From Limonium bicolor (lineage: Eukaryota; Streptophyta; Magnoliopsida; Caryophyllales; Plumbaginaceae): 64,000 nucleotides of DNA. Below, piece after piece: positions 42,235 to 54,548 of this stretch (the first letter of the stretch is position 1; each line of letters begins with the position of its first letter). The notes under the pieces were generated by a model, which was not told where the DNA came from, ran no database searches, and was given only the letters and a program-made list of their open reading frames with translations. Both the position numbers and the translations under genes were made by a program. The stretch spans positions 477,191,594 through 477,255,593 of the forward strand of contig CM041777.1 in assembly GCA_023374045.1 (NCBI GenBank), written 5' to 3'.

Positions 42235-45200
42235 TGTAACACCCCATCCAAAGCCAATCGTGGTTATCGCAAAACTGAACACTTAATCGAATTCGTCGCA
42301 GCGGAAATAACAACACCTGGACCTTGCCACGGTCTGATCGTTAGAATATACCGGCCTTATCAATTACAACACTTATCCAAGATATACAACCGACCCAAAC
42401 ATCACCATCCAAAATACCACCAACCAACCGAGTTTAAGTATCTAAGTCATATTTACAAACTTACATCAGTTTCAATATAAACAGACGGGAGCACAAGCGC
42501 AACCCGTGCTCAAAATAAACAATCCATCCTAAGTCTAACCGCTCCTACTCTCGTGGTGCGACTTCATGAGTCTCTTACCTGCAAGTGTAAAAACAGCCCC
42601 CAAAGGGGGTCAGCACGAATGCTGGTACTCCCTCTCATGGCCCCCAAGCTAACGGGGCTACGACGACTAATTATCGATAGCATGGAAATTGATTATATAC
42701 ACAAGCATGATATGAAGTGCAATAACAACAATCCACGAATGAACATGCATAGTTCACAAACAATGAACGACACAAGCGTTCCCTTATCAAGTGGGTTAGT
42801 AACCCCCTCCTTAGTCCTGATTTCCTTAACCTCAGTTCTTTACCTTACCTTAATCTTAACCTCAACTTATTCTCAGTATACAAACCGTTCCTAGAAGGGA
42901 ATGGTTGTAGCTTAATTTCAAACCTGGGATTTAGGTGATCCCACCGCACCATCTTAATGCCACCTACCCTGGACGGGAGTCCAGCGTAGCTGAGCCGGCA
43001 TCCGGCCCTAGGCTACAAGTCCGAAGACAAGTCCTTAAGCGGAGGGCGGATCTGATTCAGATACCGTCCCCCTTTCCTTAGCATGCATGACCGGAGTCAG
43101 TCCCGGGTTTCCTCACTCAAGTTCCAGTTAGTAGAAATCTTAAACACCATGTGTTAGTTAAACCTTAACGGGTATTAACCAACAATCACCAATACTTAGC
43201 TCTTATTCTTAACTTAGTAAGTACTAAACTCGGTTAGTAGCATTCTCAAGTCTCGTGGGTTAGTGTAAAGAAAACACATACACAACGAGAACAAATATAA
43301 CCGGTTGCATGCTTTATCTTGTCTTAGTCATAGCAAGTAAACAGATAGCACACAAGCCGAGGGACACCTTGTTAGCAAGCAGGTCACAAGAAAGATTGTA
43401 CCGTTCACCGTCGATCGTTGTTCGTTAACCTTCTCCGGGGCCCCAATTCAGAAACCTAAAACATTGATTCATTCTTAGGCCATTAGTTATTTGCACCTTA
43501 CTTAACTCACTTAGTCCCTAAAGATTCCCATTGGATATTCTCTTAAATCCTTGCCACTTAACCTTATAAACTTAACTTTAAACATTAAGGTTTTTACTTC
43601 ACTTAACTTAATCCCTTAGGGTCTTAGGGTCCTAATCATTACTACCCTACCAATGGTATACCTTATTACCAATTATCATCCTTAGAATTCAAAATTTCCT
43701 TTTTTTTTAAGTGTTAAGGGTCGTCCGACCCACCAACTGGGTCGGACCCTTCCAGTAACTTTCGGGTTTGAAAAACTTCACTTGTCCGACCCACGTCCGA
43801 CCCAACCAACTGGGTCGGACCATTCCAGAAATTTTCCGTCTTCTAAACCTCATCTGTCCGACCCATGTCCGACCCAACCAACTGGGTCGGACCATTCCAG
43901 AAATTTTCTCATCCTTTAAAACACACCCGTCCGACCCATGTCCGACCCAAATCCTCTGGGTCGGACCGTTCCAGAACCATTCACTGGCGTCTAACAGAGG
44001 CCGTCCGACCCAAACTTGGGTCGGACGCCACCAGAACATGCCCATACATTGTCAAATCTTCACTAAACTTTTCCTCAAGTCTTCCAATGTGTTCTAACAT
44101 CCTTTAGACCCTTAAACCCACCTTAAACCATCTTCTAAACTCATTAAAACAACCTTCAAAGATCATTCCAATCCTTTACTCAATTCTTACAACAACTACT
44201 AACACTTAACACTTATCTCTTTCCTACATTTCACATCCCTTTCACCTAGAACTTCTACTAGCCAAAAGTTCCCTCCTTAAGAACTTGACCACACCATATA
44301 CACCACTTGCATCCCTATTACATTTTCTAAGGCTTCCTTAAATTCTAAACTCTAGTCTCTACCTAAATCATCTAAAAGTTTTACACTCATTTACATCTAA
44401 CTTACCCAAGTTGCCTAGCTTCTTTTATCAACATTTACCTAAGTCCTAAATACTCAAGTACATTCTTTTGATTCCTAAATCCTTCATAGTGATGCCTAAG
44501 TCATCATAAGTCATTTAAACACCTTAATCTCACCCTTTCTCATCAAGACAAGCTTTAGAACTTCCTAGTACTTCCTTAGTCATGAAATCTCCTTAGAACA
44601 TCTCAAACACTTAGGTTCTCCTCTAAATTTTGCCATGGGTTCTCTAGCATATAGTACATCTTAACACTTGGTTTTTCACCATCAAACAACCAAGATCACT
44701 TAAATTCTCATCACAACACCTTAACACACAATTTACACCAAAACTACACCACATCATTACATAGTGTATAAACTTAAATGCTTGGCACTTAGGCCCTTAA
44801 ATGACAATAATCCTAACCACTGAATTTCCATATATATTTGCCTTTAACCTGCGAATACACACAACAAGGCTCCCATTGAAATAAAATGCTTCTTGTAATT
44901 CATCTCAACGTTGTTTGACTATCTCTTTTCTCATTGGCTCCTTAGTCACAAGTTCTCAAACATAATCATTGTTTCTCCTAGGTCATATATAGCCCTTTTC
45001 TAATGTAAACTCTACACTAAACTCATCACATATCTAAATCCCATTCCCTTAAACAATAAAACACCTTAAGGTAAGTAATTTACCTTGTTCTTTTACAAGC
45101 TTTACAAACTTTCTCCCTTAGGTTTTTCCTTGCTCAATCTCGGTCACCAATATATATCTCCTTGCCAATGTTCTAACCAATATCCAATGACTCCAATGAG

Positions 45201-46382
45201 TACTAGATAATACATTAACCCTAAGGAACAAACCCTAGGTCAAAATGTGCTTTAAGGTATTAAGGTGATTGTTTTACCTTGGTTTCTCAAGACAAGCTTG
45301 GATATGAAGCAAGAAGGACCTCCTCTATCCTTTGAAGAGTAGAAAACAAGCTAGAACAAGGCATTAAAATGAAGCCTCATGAGCATGTATTTTCGGCCAT
45401 GAAGAAAAAGTGATGGAAACCTAGATTTTCTTACACTTTCTTTACCTTAAGAGAATGGAGAAGCCAATGGAGTCTCCAAACTTGAGTTTCCTCCTCTAAT
45501 GGTGGTTTGGCTTGGCACCAAATCAAAGCTCTTGACGTTTTGAAAAGATAGAAAGAGAGAGCTTGAGCTAACTAAGAAGAATATGTAATTTGTTTTGGTT
45601 TTGAAGCTAAAATGAGTAAGTAGTGTACAAAGGAAGGTGGAGCTAGCATGGGGTTGTTCTTCACGTCAATGGAGAAGAAGAGAGGAGCAGCTCAAACCGT
45701 GGGAACAAGAGAGAATGAAGAGATAAGGAGAGAGGTGATTAAAGGTAAGATATTTATCTTGTAAAGTAAATAGTAGTTTTGCTTTATAATTATTTGTTTA
45801 CTTAATAACTAATAAAGGTGGTGACTCACCTTGTAAAAACCGGCCGCCATTAAGTAACAAGGGGTACTTAAGTCTTTGTTGACCAAATATCTCACTTATA
45901 TTGGCTTATGTTATAAACTAGCTTAATTAAATTACTATTCACAAAACAAGGCACATTGTTGTGAAATTTTTGATTTCCCATTGATTTAGACTTCCTAATG
46001 TGATACTAATTAGTACACATGTTAATTAAAGAGTAATGATGGACATTTAGCCATTCAAAACCCATTTACAAGACAATTTTTCAAAAATGTGCTTTAAGAC
46101 TCCTTAAAGAACATTTTGTGTTTTAACCTGTTTTCAAGCTTGGTTTTCTTTGGTAATTGATTTAAAATGACCATTAGGATATTACTAAGGTCTTAGAACA
46201 ATATTTGGGTACTCACCCAAGTCTCTCCAAGCTTAGAGCACGTTTTTGCCTAAACTGCTCTTTTGGTGTTTCCTTATGTTTTCTTTGATTAGAAATGTTT
46301 CTTAATGTTTCTAAGGCATTATTTAGCCTCCTTATAACTTAGTTTATCATTTAAACACCATATCTAAGTTTGGGGTATTTCA
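42235..46382 (-). repeat. LTR L3 (5' LTR of element D), 4.1 kb
   Basis: Partner of L2 with only scattered differences. Contains the GTCCGACCC hairpin array (43723-44026) and the conserved GTGCTGACCCCC...TTGCAGGTA block (42577-42618). Ends at GGGGTATTTCA, after which LTR B resumes with GCTTTAAGCTGAG. Confidence 0.92.
43723..44026 (-). repeat. Hairpin array in L3
   Basis: Five GTCCGACCC...GGGTCGGAC units, homologous to 24775-25090. The first unit has lost its second direct arm (12-bp shorter than in L2), showing that the arms themselves contract. Confidence 0.88.
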
Positions 46383-46777
46383 GCTTTAAGCTGAGCCCCT
46401 AGGGGCATCGTTTTTATTTGCAGGTACACTTGAGACGATACTGTTCGAGTGTAGGACGGGGTCGGTGGTTAAACATGGGTAGATAGATTTTAATTTACTT
46501 ACGTACTTAAATGAGGTGTAATACCAAATATGTTGTCGGCATCCGTATATTGTAGACTCAGTATAGTAAAGAAATGAAATGAGTATTGTATTAGTATCGT
46601 GTACTCCGTTGTTCCAGTCCATCAGACCGTTACTGTATGTGAGATAGGCCTGGTTAGCCATATGGGAGGCTAACGGCGTTGTACCACCCTTCGTTGTAAT
46701 AGAGATCCGCTGCGTGAGTAAAGGTAATTTGTGACTGTTTTAGAGGTAATGACGTGTTTAACGGTTGGGGTGTTACA
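46383..46777 (+). mobile_element. Solo gypsy LTR B, right part
   Basis: Begins GCTTTAAGCTGAGCCCCTAG, continues with the block ending TTTGCAGGTA that other LTRs here also carry, and ends GGTTGGGGTGTTACA followed by the target duplication ATAAC and the copia integrase sequence. No PBS follows, so this end is a solo LTR end. Confidence 0.75.
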
Positions 46778-47590
46778 ATAACCAATGATGAGTCATGGTT
46801 GTGGCACTCTGATGTCTGCGGTCCAATGAGTACCATGTCAAATAGTAACAATCGGTATTTTCTGACCTTTATTGATGATTTTTCTCGGAAACTATGGGTC
46901 TATATGTTACAGAAGAAATATGAGGTGCTTGAATACTTCAAGAAGTTCAAGGCTCATGCAGAGAGACAAAGCGGTTACTCGCTTAAGGTTTTACGCACTG
47001 ACAGCGGAGGTGAATATGTCTCTAATCAATTCAAGGACTACTGTGAAGAACAAGGGATAAAGCATGAAGTAACATGTCCCTACACCCCTCAGCATAACGG
47101 TGTTGCTGAACGGAAGAACGGAACCATCATGGATATGGTGAGAAGCATGTTGAAGACCAAAGGGATGCCAAATTCCTTCTAGGCAGAGGCTGTCTCTTGT
47201 TCAGCTTATATATTGAATCGCTCTCCGATGAAAGGTGTCTCAAGTATTACCCCTGAAGAAGCATGGACCGGTGTCAAACCAGGAGTAAAGCATTTGAAGG
47301 TATTTGGCGCTATAGCTTATGCGCATGTTCCAGCTGAGATAAGGAAAAAGCTAGATGATAGAGCAGAGAAAGCAGTATTCATTGGATATGAAAGGGGAGG
47401 ATATAAACTATTCAATCCAATAACAAAAAAGGTAATATTCACTCGTGATGTTACTTTTGCTGAAAATGATACATGGGATTGGAATAATAGTGGTGTCATA
47501 GATCCCAAGATCCATAATGTCTCCCTTGCTGAAGAGTCAGAGGAGTCAAGCCCAGAGGGAAGAGACTTAACACCTAATCAGGTTCAGACA
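46778..47590 (+). pseudogene. int: copia A2 integrase, zinc domain deleted, one stop
   Basis: Resumes the A2 polyprotein at [10 protein letters not shown]. Compared with A1, 183 nt are missing (A1 5591-5773) between two GCACT copies; the deletion keeps the frame but removes the HHCC domain. Core residues are present: [30 protein letters not shown]-to-TAG change near 47180 stops it after PNSF; the frame continues AEAVSCSAYI. The 7-nt and 1-nt deletions of A1 are absent here, so A1 and A2 decayed separately. Confidence 0.88.
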
Positions 47591-49254
47591 GATGTTGGTA
47601 GACCACAGCGTCATCGCCGACAGCCAGTACATCTTCAAGACTATGAGGTAAACCTTGATGATGAAGATAATGATGATGAAGAGATTGTGCATTTTGCTCT
47701 ATTTGCAGATCTTGAGCCTGTGACTGTGAAGGAAGCACTTCAAGATCCAAATTGGATGGCGGCCATGCGTGATGAAATTGACGCAATCGAAAGAAATGGT
47801 ACATGGGTTCTTACCGACCTTCCACCAGGTCAACAAGCCATCGACGTGAAGTGGGTTTTTAAGACAAAAATGAAACCAAATGGTGAGGTAGAAAGATATA
47901 AAGCAAGATTGGTGGCGAAAGGGTTCAAGCAACGACCCGGTCATGATTATCAGGAAGTCTCTCTCCTGTTGCTCGAATGGAAACTATAAGGCTTATTATT
48001 ACCTTGGCTGCTCAAAATAAGTGGAAGATTCACCAGATGGATGTGAAGTCAGCTTTCCTCAATGGTCCACTTGAAGAAGAAGTGTTTGTCAAGCAGCCTC
48101 CCGGCTTCGGTAAATCTGGAAGTGATGGGAAAGTATATCGACTGAAGAAGGCCTTGTATGGATTGAAACAAGCTCCCAGAGCTTGGAATAAGCATATAGA
48201 TTCTTTCTTTAATGCGAGTGGTTTTACAAGATGTCCTTCAGAGCATGCCCTGTATGTGAAGGTGGATAAAACTGGCGGTATGTTAATCATTTGTCTGTAC
48301 GTTGATGATTTGATTATTATAGGCAACCGTCCCACAATGATTGAATCCTTCAAGAAATCCATAATGAAGGAGTTTGAGATGTCTGACCTTGGGTTAATGT
48401 CATACTTCCTTGGCATTGAGGTGATTCAAAGAAATGATGGCATTTTCATCTCTCAGAAGAAATATGCTGCTGATCTCCTACAAAGGTTCCAGATGTCGAA
48501 TTGCAACCCAGTAAAAACTCCTGTGGAGGTTGGAACCAAATTATCTAAGAATGAAGAAGGAGCCTATGTTGATCCAACCTACTACAAGCAGATCATTGGC
48601 AGTCTCAGATATTTAACTTGTACGAGACCGAATATTACTTTTGGTGTTGGATTGATCAGCAGATTCATGGAGACTCCCCGATCACCACATTTGCAAGAAG
48701 CTAAAAGAATCTTACGATATGTAAAGGGAACCTACGACCATGGATTGTTCTATGGGTCAACTAATGATGTTTCCATTGTAGGATACTCTGATAGCGATTG
48801 GGGTGGAGATGTAGACGATAGAAAGAGCACTTCAGGCTACTGCTTTAACTTTGGAATGATTGCGTGCTCATGGTCATCCAAGAAGCAGTCTATTGTAGCG
48901 TTATCAGCCTGTGAAGCAGAGTATGTAGCAGCAACAACAAGTGCTTGCCAAGCAATGTGGTTGCGGTACCTGATGAATCACATCAATATTCCACAAAAGA
49001 AGCCCATGATGATCTTTATTGATAATACTTCAGCACTTAACCTGGCAAAGAACCCAGTCATACATGGAATAAGCAAGCACATCGAGACCCGTTATCACTA
49101 TTTAAGAGATCAAGTTGCAAAGAACGAGATAGAAGTGAAATATTGTAGATCTGAAGATCAAGTTGCTGACATTCTCACCAAACCTCTAAAGTATGATGCC
49201 TTTGTCAAGCTAAAGGAAAAGATGGGGATAACATCGATGAAGATTCAGGATTAA
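47591..49254 (+). pseudogene. copia A2 reverse transcriptase-RNase H, one frameshift
   Basis: A 1-nt deletion near 47962 (GAAGTCTCTCTCC against GAAGTCTTCTCTCC in A1) splits the region into 47213-47989 and 47977-49254. Otherwise the frame is open: MDVKSAFLNG, LYVDDLIIIG (catalytic YVDD kept), GYSDSDWGGDVDDRKSTSGY, LSACEAEYVA. The stop is followed by the PPT AAGGGAGGA (49253-49261). Confidence 0.9.
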
Positions 49255-49261
49255 GGGAGGA

Positions 49262-49380
49262 TATTAAAAATAGTAATCCTGAATTGGTTTATTAATCCGT
49301 TTCACCTACCCAGAAGAATTAGACATGCACCGTCCATTACTGTTGCAGTTCACCATTGTTGAATTTTGAAGCAATTAGTA
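49262..49380 (+). repeat. Truncated copia LTR3 (3' LTR of A2)
   Basis: First ~119 bp of the 261-bp LTR, one difference from LTR2 (CCGTTTC against CTGTTTC). Breaks at GCAATTAGTA, where the sequence passes into the LARD internal region through a 3-base overlap (GTA). Lacks the TATA box. Confidence 0.88.
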
Positions 49381-49486
49381 TGGAATTTCATTGGAATTAT
49401 CACTGTCTCAGCACACCCGAAGCGGTGTGAGTGCCTACTAGTTGATTTTAAACTTCGAGGCGAAGTTTCTTTTAAGGGGGATATAC
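49381..49486 (+). mobile_element. 3' tail of a LARD internal region with polypurine tract
   Basis: Same as 57175-57280: TGGAATTTCATTGG ... CTTTTAAGGGGGATATAC, the last part being the PPT before the LTR. It belongs to an upstream copy whose remaining internal region and LTR are gone, so the array is cut by the copia junction. Confidence 0.85.
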
Positions 49487-52400
49487 TAAAATACCCCTAA
49501 ATTAATTTAAATTAATTTATGGGATTTCTTTTATTAAACCTTTAATAATACTATTAAGTATTAAATTATTATATGGAATTATGAATATTAAATTATTGTA
49601 TGGAATTATGAGTATTAATATTATATGGAATTATGGAAATTATTTTAGGGGATTCCTCCTATTTAACTCTAAAGAATACAATTAAATATTTAATTATTAT
49701 ATACTATTATATAGTATTATGAATTTAATAATAAGATTTATAAGTCAATAAATCTTGGGAAAATTTCTAAACACTCCAAGTATATTATAAAGATTTTAGA
49801 AAGAGTTGGAACATTGTTTTGAAACATAAAAGTCAAAATAAAATTATAGAAACCTTAAAGCTTATTAAGCCTTGCTAGGGTTGACTTTTTGAGAATGGTC
49901 AAACTATCACATGAAGATCGATAAAAAGAACGTCAAAAACGGATCATTCTAGCCAAAGTTATGCTAGATTGAAGTTTAGAGTCAAAACTTTGAGATCTGC
50001 CACGTGTCAGTCAATCACAGGCCGCCCAACACTTAGTCGATTTTCTCCTTGTTTTTCGCCAACAGAAATCAGTTTGTTGCCCTATCTTGTGACCTTCATA
50101 ACTTTCTCATCTTAAGGAATTTTTGAGTGTCGTCTTCTTTGTTGCCTTCTCCTACATTTCCTCTAAACAACCATAACTCACACTAACCCTAACTCATCCT
50201 AAATCAACCGGAAAATCGAATCAAAGTAGCCACCTTGCAAAAACCGAAACTGCAGTTTCCAGTTTTTCCTTCGAATCAGGTAACTTCGTCTAGCCATAAC
50301 TTCTTCGTTTCTCATCCAAATTTCATGTTCTTTAGCTCGTTTTGAAGAGCTCTAATCCTTCTACAACTTTCATGTTGATGACCAAAGCTAATTCCCAACC
50401 GTTTGGAAGAGAGAGGTGTCTAAAGTTTCGGATTTGTCATCTCATAAAATCATGGATTTTTTCCGGAAAACGTAAGGTATAAACTCGTAACTTTCGGCTT
50501 AGATTTCTTTTTGTGTATTGCAAATTAGAGTGAGTTCTTGCTATCAATGTGTAGAGCTATGTTTCCTCTTTCGATTAAGCCCACATACGTATTCTAATTC
50601 GATCTAGAACTTAACTTATAGATCCTCAAAGTGAGCTCCTCGAAACAGTCAAGTTTGAACCTTTTCCAGAAAACCGAAATCGAATTCCTTCGATTTGTGC
50701 AATTCCGGTGAGTTTTTCTTCAAATTCTTCCGATGTTGTCAATCGGTTTTACATTGTCGACCAAACCCACGTACCAATTTCGTTTATTATGCACTGTAAT
50801 AGGAGAATTTGACAGATTTAAGTTCGAATATACGAAGAACCCTAACTTTGAATACCCAGAATCGTTTTTGCGATTTAGTGCACCTTAGATAGTAAAATTG
50901 GTATCAAAGAACCGCAAGAGAATTTCGAATCGATAGAAACAAAAATCAGCCGATTTGGTTCTGTGAGTTGAGAGGAATCGGTGATTTAGTACTCGGGATT
51001 TCGTTTGAGGTTGGGGAAGAACTGGCGCTTCAGCATCCGTCCGATCTGGACTTAAGGAAATGGACGGCCAAGATTAGATCGTAGATAATAAAGATGTTTT
51101 AAGTTTATAATGTTTCAGAATTTAACTCTAACTTGTTGAATTAATTTAAATACCTTCCCGAAGGTATTTTGACTTTAATTTTAATCATAGATTCCTTATT
51201 AAATCTAGTTTATTTTGATGTAAATTAATAAGGTTTTGGAGTTTTTAAACATAAGTTATGATTTTTGCAAGTTACGGGTTTTATGGAATTATTTGGCTAA
51301 TTTAAAAAGATATTTTTATGAAATAAAATTTTTATAATATGTCTAAAATGTTATAGTTACTGTATATTAAATTTGGGAATTTTTGGGCAATGGAAAAAGG
51401 TTTTAAAAATTGTGTTTATGAGTTTTTCATAAGAATAACCTATAATATAAGGTTTTTAATGTAACCAAAAATTAAAGTATGGTTTGTTAATGAACTTTTT
51501 AAGCTGGGGAAAATATGGGAAACTAAATTAACATTTTATAACAGTAAGTTTATAAATGTTTTGGTATTAGCTTTTAAGAGAAGTGAAATTATTTACATAT
51601 ATGTATATATACTTATATGGTAGGATTAAAATAGAAACTTATGTTAAATCAAGGAATTTAATTATTCTACATTTTATTTATTATATTATATGGGAGTTAG
51701 TATTTTTAATTAAACTAAGGAATAAATATATATTTTTACGCATTTATAAAAAGGGAATAAGTAGTAACTTAGAGTAAAATAAGGAACTAATAAATTAACA
51801 CTTATAATAACTAAATATTATAAGAGCTAGAATCCTAAGATATAGTAAAAGAAATACTTTATGAAACATACTTGGGATACAGTTAAAGGTTGTAGTAATA
51901 ATAAGATAGTTTAAATATAATGTGTTACATAGGGGATGTCTTAATTAAATTCTAATACAGGTATACGTATATATGTATTAAATAAATAAAGGGAAACACT
52001 TTATTTTATAAACCGTATATCGGTTGTAGTTATGCCTAAAAGTTATTAAACATAATTAAATACAATAAAACTACATAAATAATGTTTTGAAATAATCCTA
52101 GTATATATAAATATATACACATTAAACATAATAAAATTAAATACCTTATAGGAAATATAATACGAAGGAATTAATAAGTTAAACTAAACCTCTACATAAT
52201 ACTAATAGGAGAATATTATATGAGGTGGTATTAAATTATAGTTATGTATTAGGCTTAAAGAGTTACCTTTGAATTCCCAAGGTTTATATATAAACCATAT
52301 TAAAATACATGTATAGTATTATTTGTCGATGATCAGAATGTAAATCTAAAATTGGGATTAAGTAATTAATAAGTTAAAACTTAGGAAAAATTGTGATTAC

Positions 52401-54022
52401 ATAAAATGTTGTACAAATAGATCTTATTCTATAATTAATGATAAACAGATGTAATACGTTTACATCTAGATGTTCTTAATATATAAACCATAATAAAATA
52501 AGTAAAATACTTTTACATCTAAATGTGAGGTGGATTAGTAAGTCTATATTTAATCATTTCTTAACATTTATGGTATTGAAATATAACTTAATGTTTTAGG
52601 ATAAAATCATTAAAAGGATTATGGTATTAAACTATATTAAACTATGATTTGGAAATTTATCTAAATAATAATCCTTAAGTTTCTTGGCATTAGATAAGCC
52701 ATATGAAATACATTTATAACATTTATTACCAATACTTAGGATGTGAGTTTACAATTAAGTGAGGTATTTAGTAGTTAGAATTTATAGAAGGTTTATAAAT
52801 AGGAATTTGATACTTAAAACCTTTGAACCTTTTATTAGATAAAACTAAGTTACATAAGATATTATATTGATATACTTTACGGTAATGGGAAATAATGATG
52901 GGTTATTTGAATATAAAATATGAGAATTTTCATAATAGATTATCTTATTAAATAATTAACAATTTCACTTATGAACCAGAATTTAATTCTCTGATAAATT
53001 CTACTCTATGTAGATATATTGTCCATCCTAAATACAATAAAGGAAATTAATTTATTAGGTTATTCCTTTGAAACCTTAGGTTTTGTAAAACAATTTAAAA
53101 CGTATTTAAGGCTTAAGTTTATTGAAGTTCAGTACAAAGGATTATGCATAGTCTATAGAGAGAATGTGTGTAAAAATAAAACATTTAGGAAATTAAATGT
53201 AAGTAAGGATACATAGAAGGTTATACTAAACACCTTATTGTATAGGTAATAATAAAACATATAATATATGTGAATACTAAATGTAAGATTAATTCGTTAA
53301 ATCTAAGTTAACTATAGTATAGTTATTCAGGATGAGAAGCTATTTAACATCTTATGACAAGTTTATTAGATGGTTGTAATTAAAAGTCATTCTGAACTAA
53401 AGATGAGATAATTGAGTTTAGCAGTTCAATTAAGTTATAATAAAACGCGTCTACAACACTACGATTTCAATATACAAGATGTAGATCTTAATTAAGTTAA
53501 GGGAAAGACTTAATCATAATGGGTTATCTAGTGGATATTGGTTGAATACATAATCTTTACATTGTGGGATAGTAGTATAGTATTCTGAGATGAGTCCATC
53601 GTAGGTCATAATACAATGTTTATTCTAAATTAAGAATAAAGGTATTGAGCTTAAGATTATTATTGAAATTCTTAGATTTAATTATATAATATAAACACAT
53701 TTATGATATAGAGGTCCAAAATCTTGAAGTGAGGTTGTTGTTAAGTATGAATAAAGTGGATAGGAGGGACAATTAGCAAATGTTAATCGAATACATTCCT
53801 TGATCTTACCACTTGGGCTATACAACGTTCTCAGATAACTCAAAGATTATACCTAAACATTTAAGTGAGGCTTAAAAGACAATTGAGACTTTGGAATAAG
53901 TAAGGAGTTTATTAAGCTTAAAATAGGCTACAAGTGATTGATGATAGACTACCTTTAATATTCTTCAGAGGTAATGTTGATTGTTTGCGCAAGTTGACTA
54001 GAATTGCTACAGCGTTACCCAC

Positions 54023-54194
54023 GTACGATTTCTCGACTCAGCTTGTTGTGTTTTGGACTTTTGGAAGGTTTTTGTACGATTTCTCGTACTCAGCTTGTGT
54101 GTTTTGGACTTTATGGAATGTTTTGTACGATTTCTCGTACTCAGCTTGTTGTGTTTTGGACTTTATGGAATGTTTTGTACGATTTCTCGTACTC
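54023..54194 (+). repeat. 52-bp tandem repeats with GTACGA-TTTC-TCGTAC hairpins, LTR copy 1
   Basis: About three to four degenerate units of TACGATTTCTCGTACTCAGC plus TTGTTGTGTTTTGGACTTTA and TGGAATGTTTTG. Each unit holds a 6-bp inverted repeat with a 4-bp loop. One unit is altered (CTCGACTCAG). Confidence 0.85.
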
Positions 54195-54548
54195 CGATAT
54201 TTTTGCTGATTGACTTGTGGATGTTTGGAAAACGCTAACCGAGTTTAAGAGGAATTTCTAAAAGGAATTGGTTGTGTGACTAACTCAGCTTATGTGACTA
54301 ACGGAGCCTTGAATGTGAAACTCACTTGGGTTGGTTCCTTCTTTTTTGTTGTTCCATTAGACATTGGCTGCTTAGGGTTTACGCTTCTGCACTCTGTAGG
54401 ACTGAGTGTTTTGGTATTGCTCTGGGTAGTTAGTGATCTGGTAGGAATTTGGTAAAGGTCAACTTTGGTAAATTCTTCTTTGACTCTGGATATCATTTCA
54501 TCCATGAGCTGGTTCTTGATGTTTTGACGTGCGCGCGTCTTCAATGGT

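Larger units (their letters stand above)
23300..46382 (-). mobile_element. Tekay-type chromovirus D carrying an AlkB cassette, interrupted by element E
   Basis: Minus-strand element bounded by near-identical LTRs L2 and L3. Order in element sense: L3, PBS 42218-42229, gag (from 41999, interrupted by E), AlkB cassette, protease, RT, RNase H, integrase, chromodomain, PPT 27443, L2. Without E it is ~14.5 kb, long for a chromovirus, because of 4.1-kb LTRs and the additional domain. Flanks: the base after L3 begins GCTTT, and left of L1 is ATGAG, so no target duplication brackets the whole C/D block. Polyprotein frames are broken in several places. Confidence 0.88.
8220..49380 (+). mobile_element. 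Ty1/copia copy A2, split by a ~36-kb nested insertion
   Basis: 5' half 8220-10623, 3' half 46778-49380. The halves join exactly at the B target duplication ATAAC (10619-10623 and 46778-46782) in the stretch CTATAACCAATGATGAG that is continuous in A1. Its 3' LTR is cut to ~119 bp by the junction with the LARD array. Lesions: insertion of B, 183-nt deletion of the integrase zinc domain, TAG near 47180, 1-nt deletion near 47962, zinc-knuckle Cys to Ser. Confidence 0.9.

Noticed and set aside
23300..46382. Possible envelope gene in the chromovirus elements
   Set aside because: Between integrase/chromodomain and PPT there are only ~300 bp in D and ~30 bp in E, with no coding frame.
51583..51777. 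64-codon frame repeated at 59413-59607, and 65-codon frame at 55031 repeated at 62874
   Set aside because: Conserved only because the LARD LTR is duplicated; AT-rich composition and no motif.
54290..54544. Minus-strand frame conserved at 62127-62471 (MKTRARQNIKNQLMDEM)
   Set aside because: Looks more protein-like than most, but it lies in the LTR antisense to the element and its extension runs into hairpin repeats. No homologue recognised; kept out of the features.
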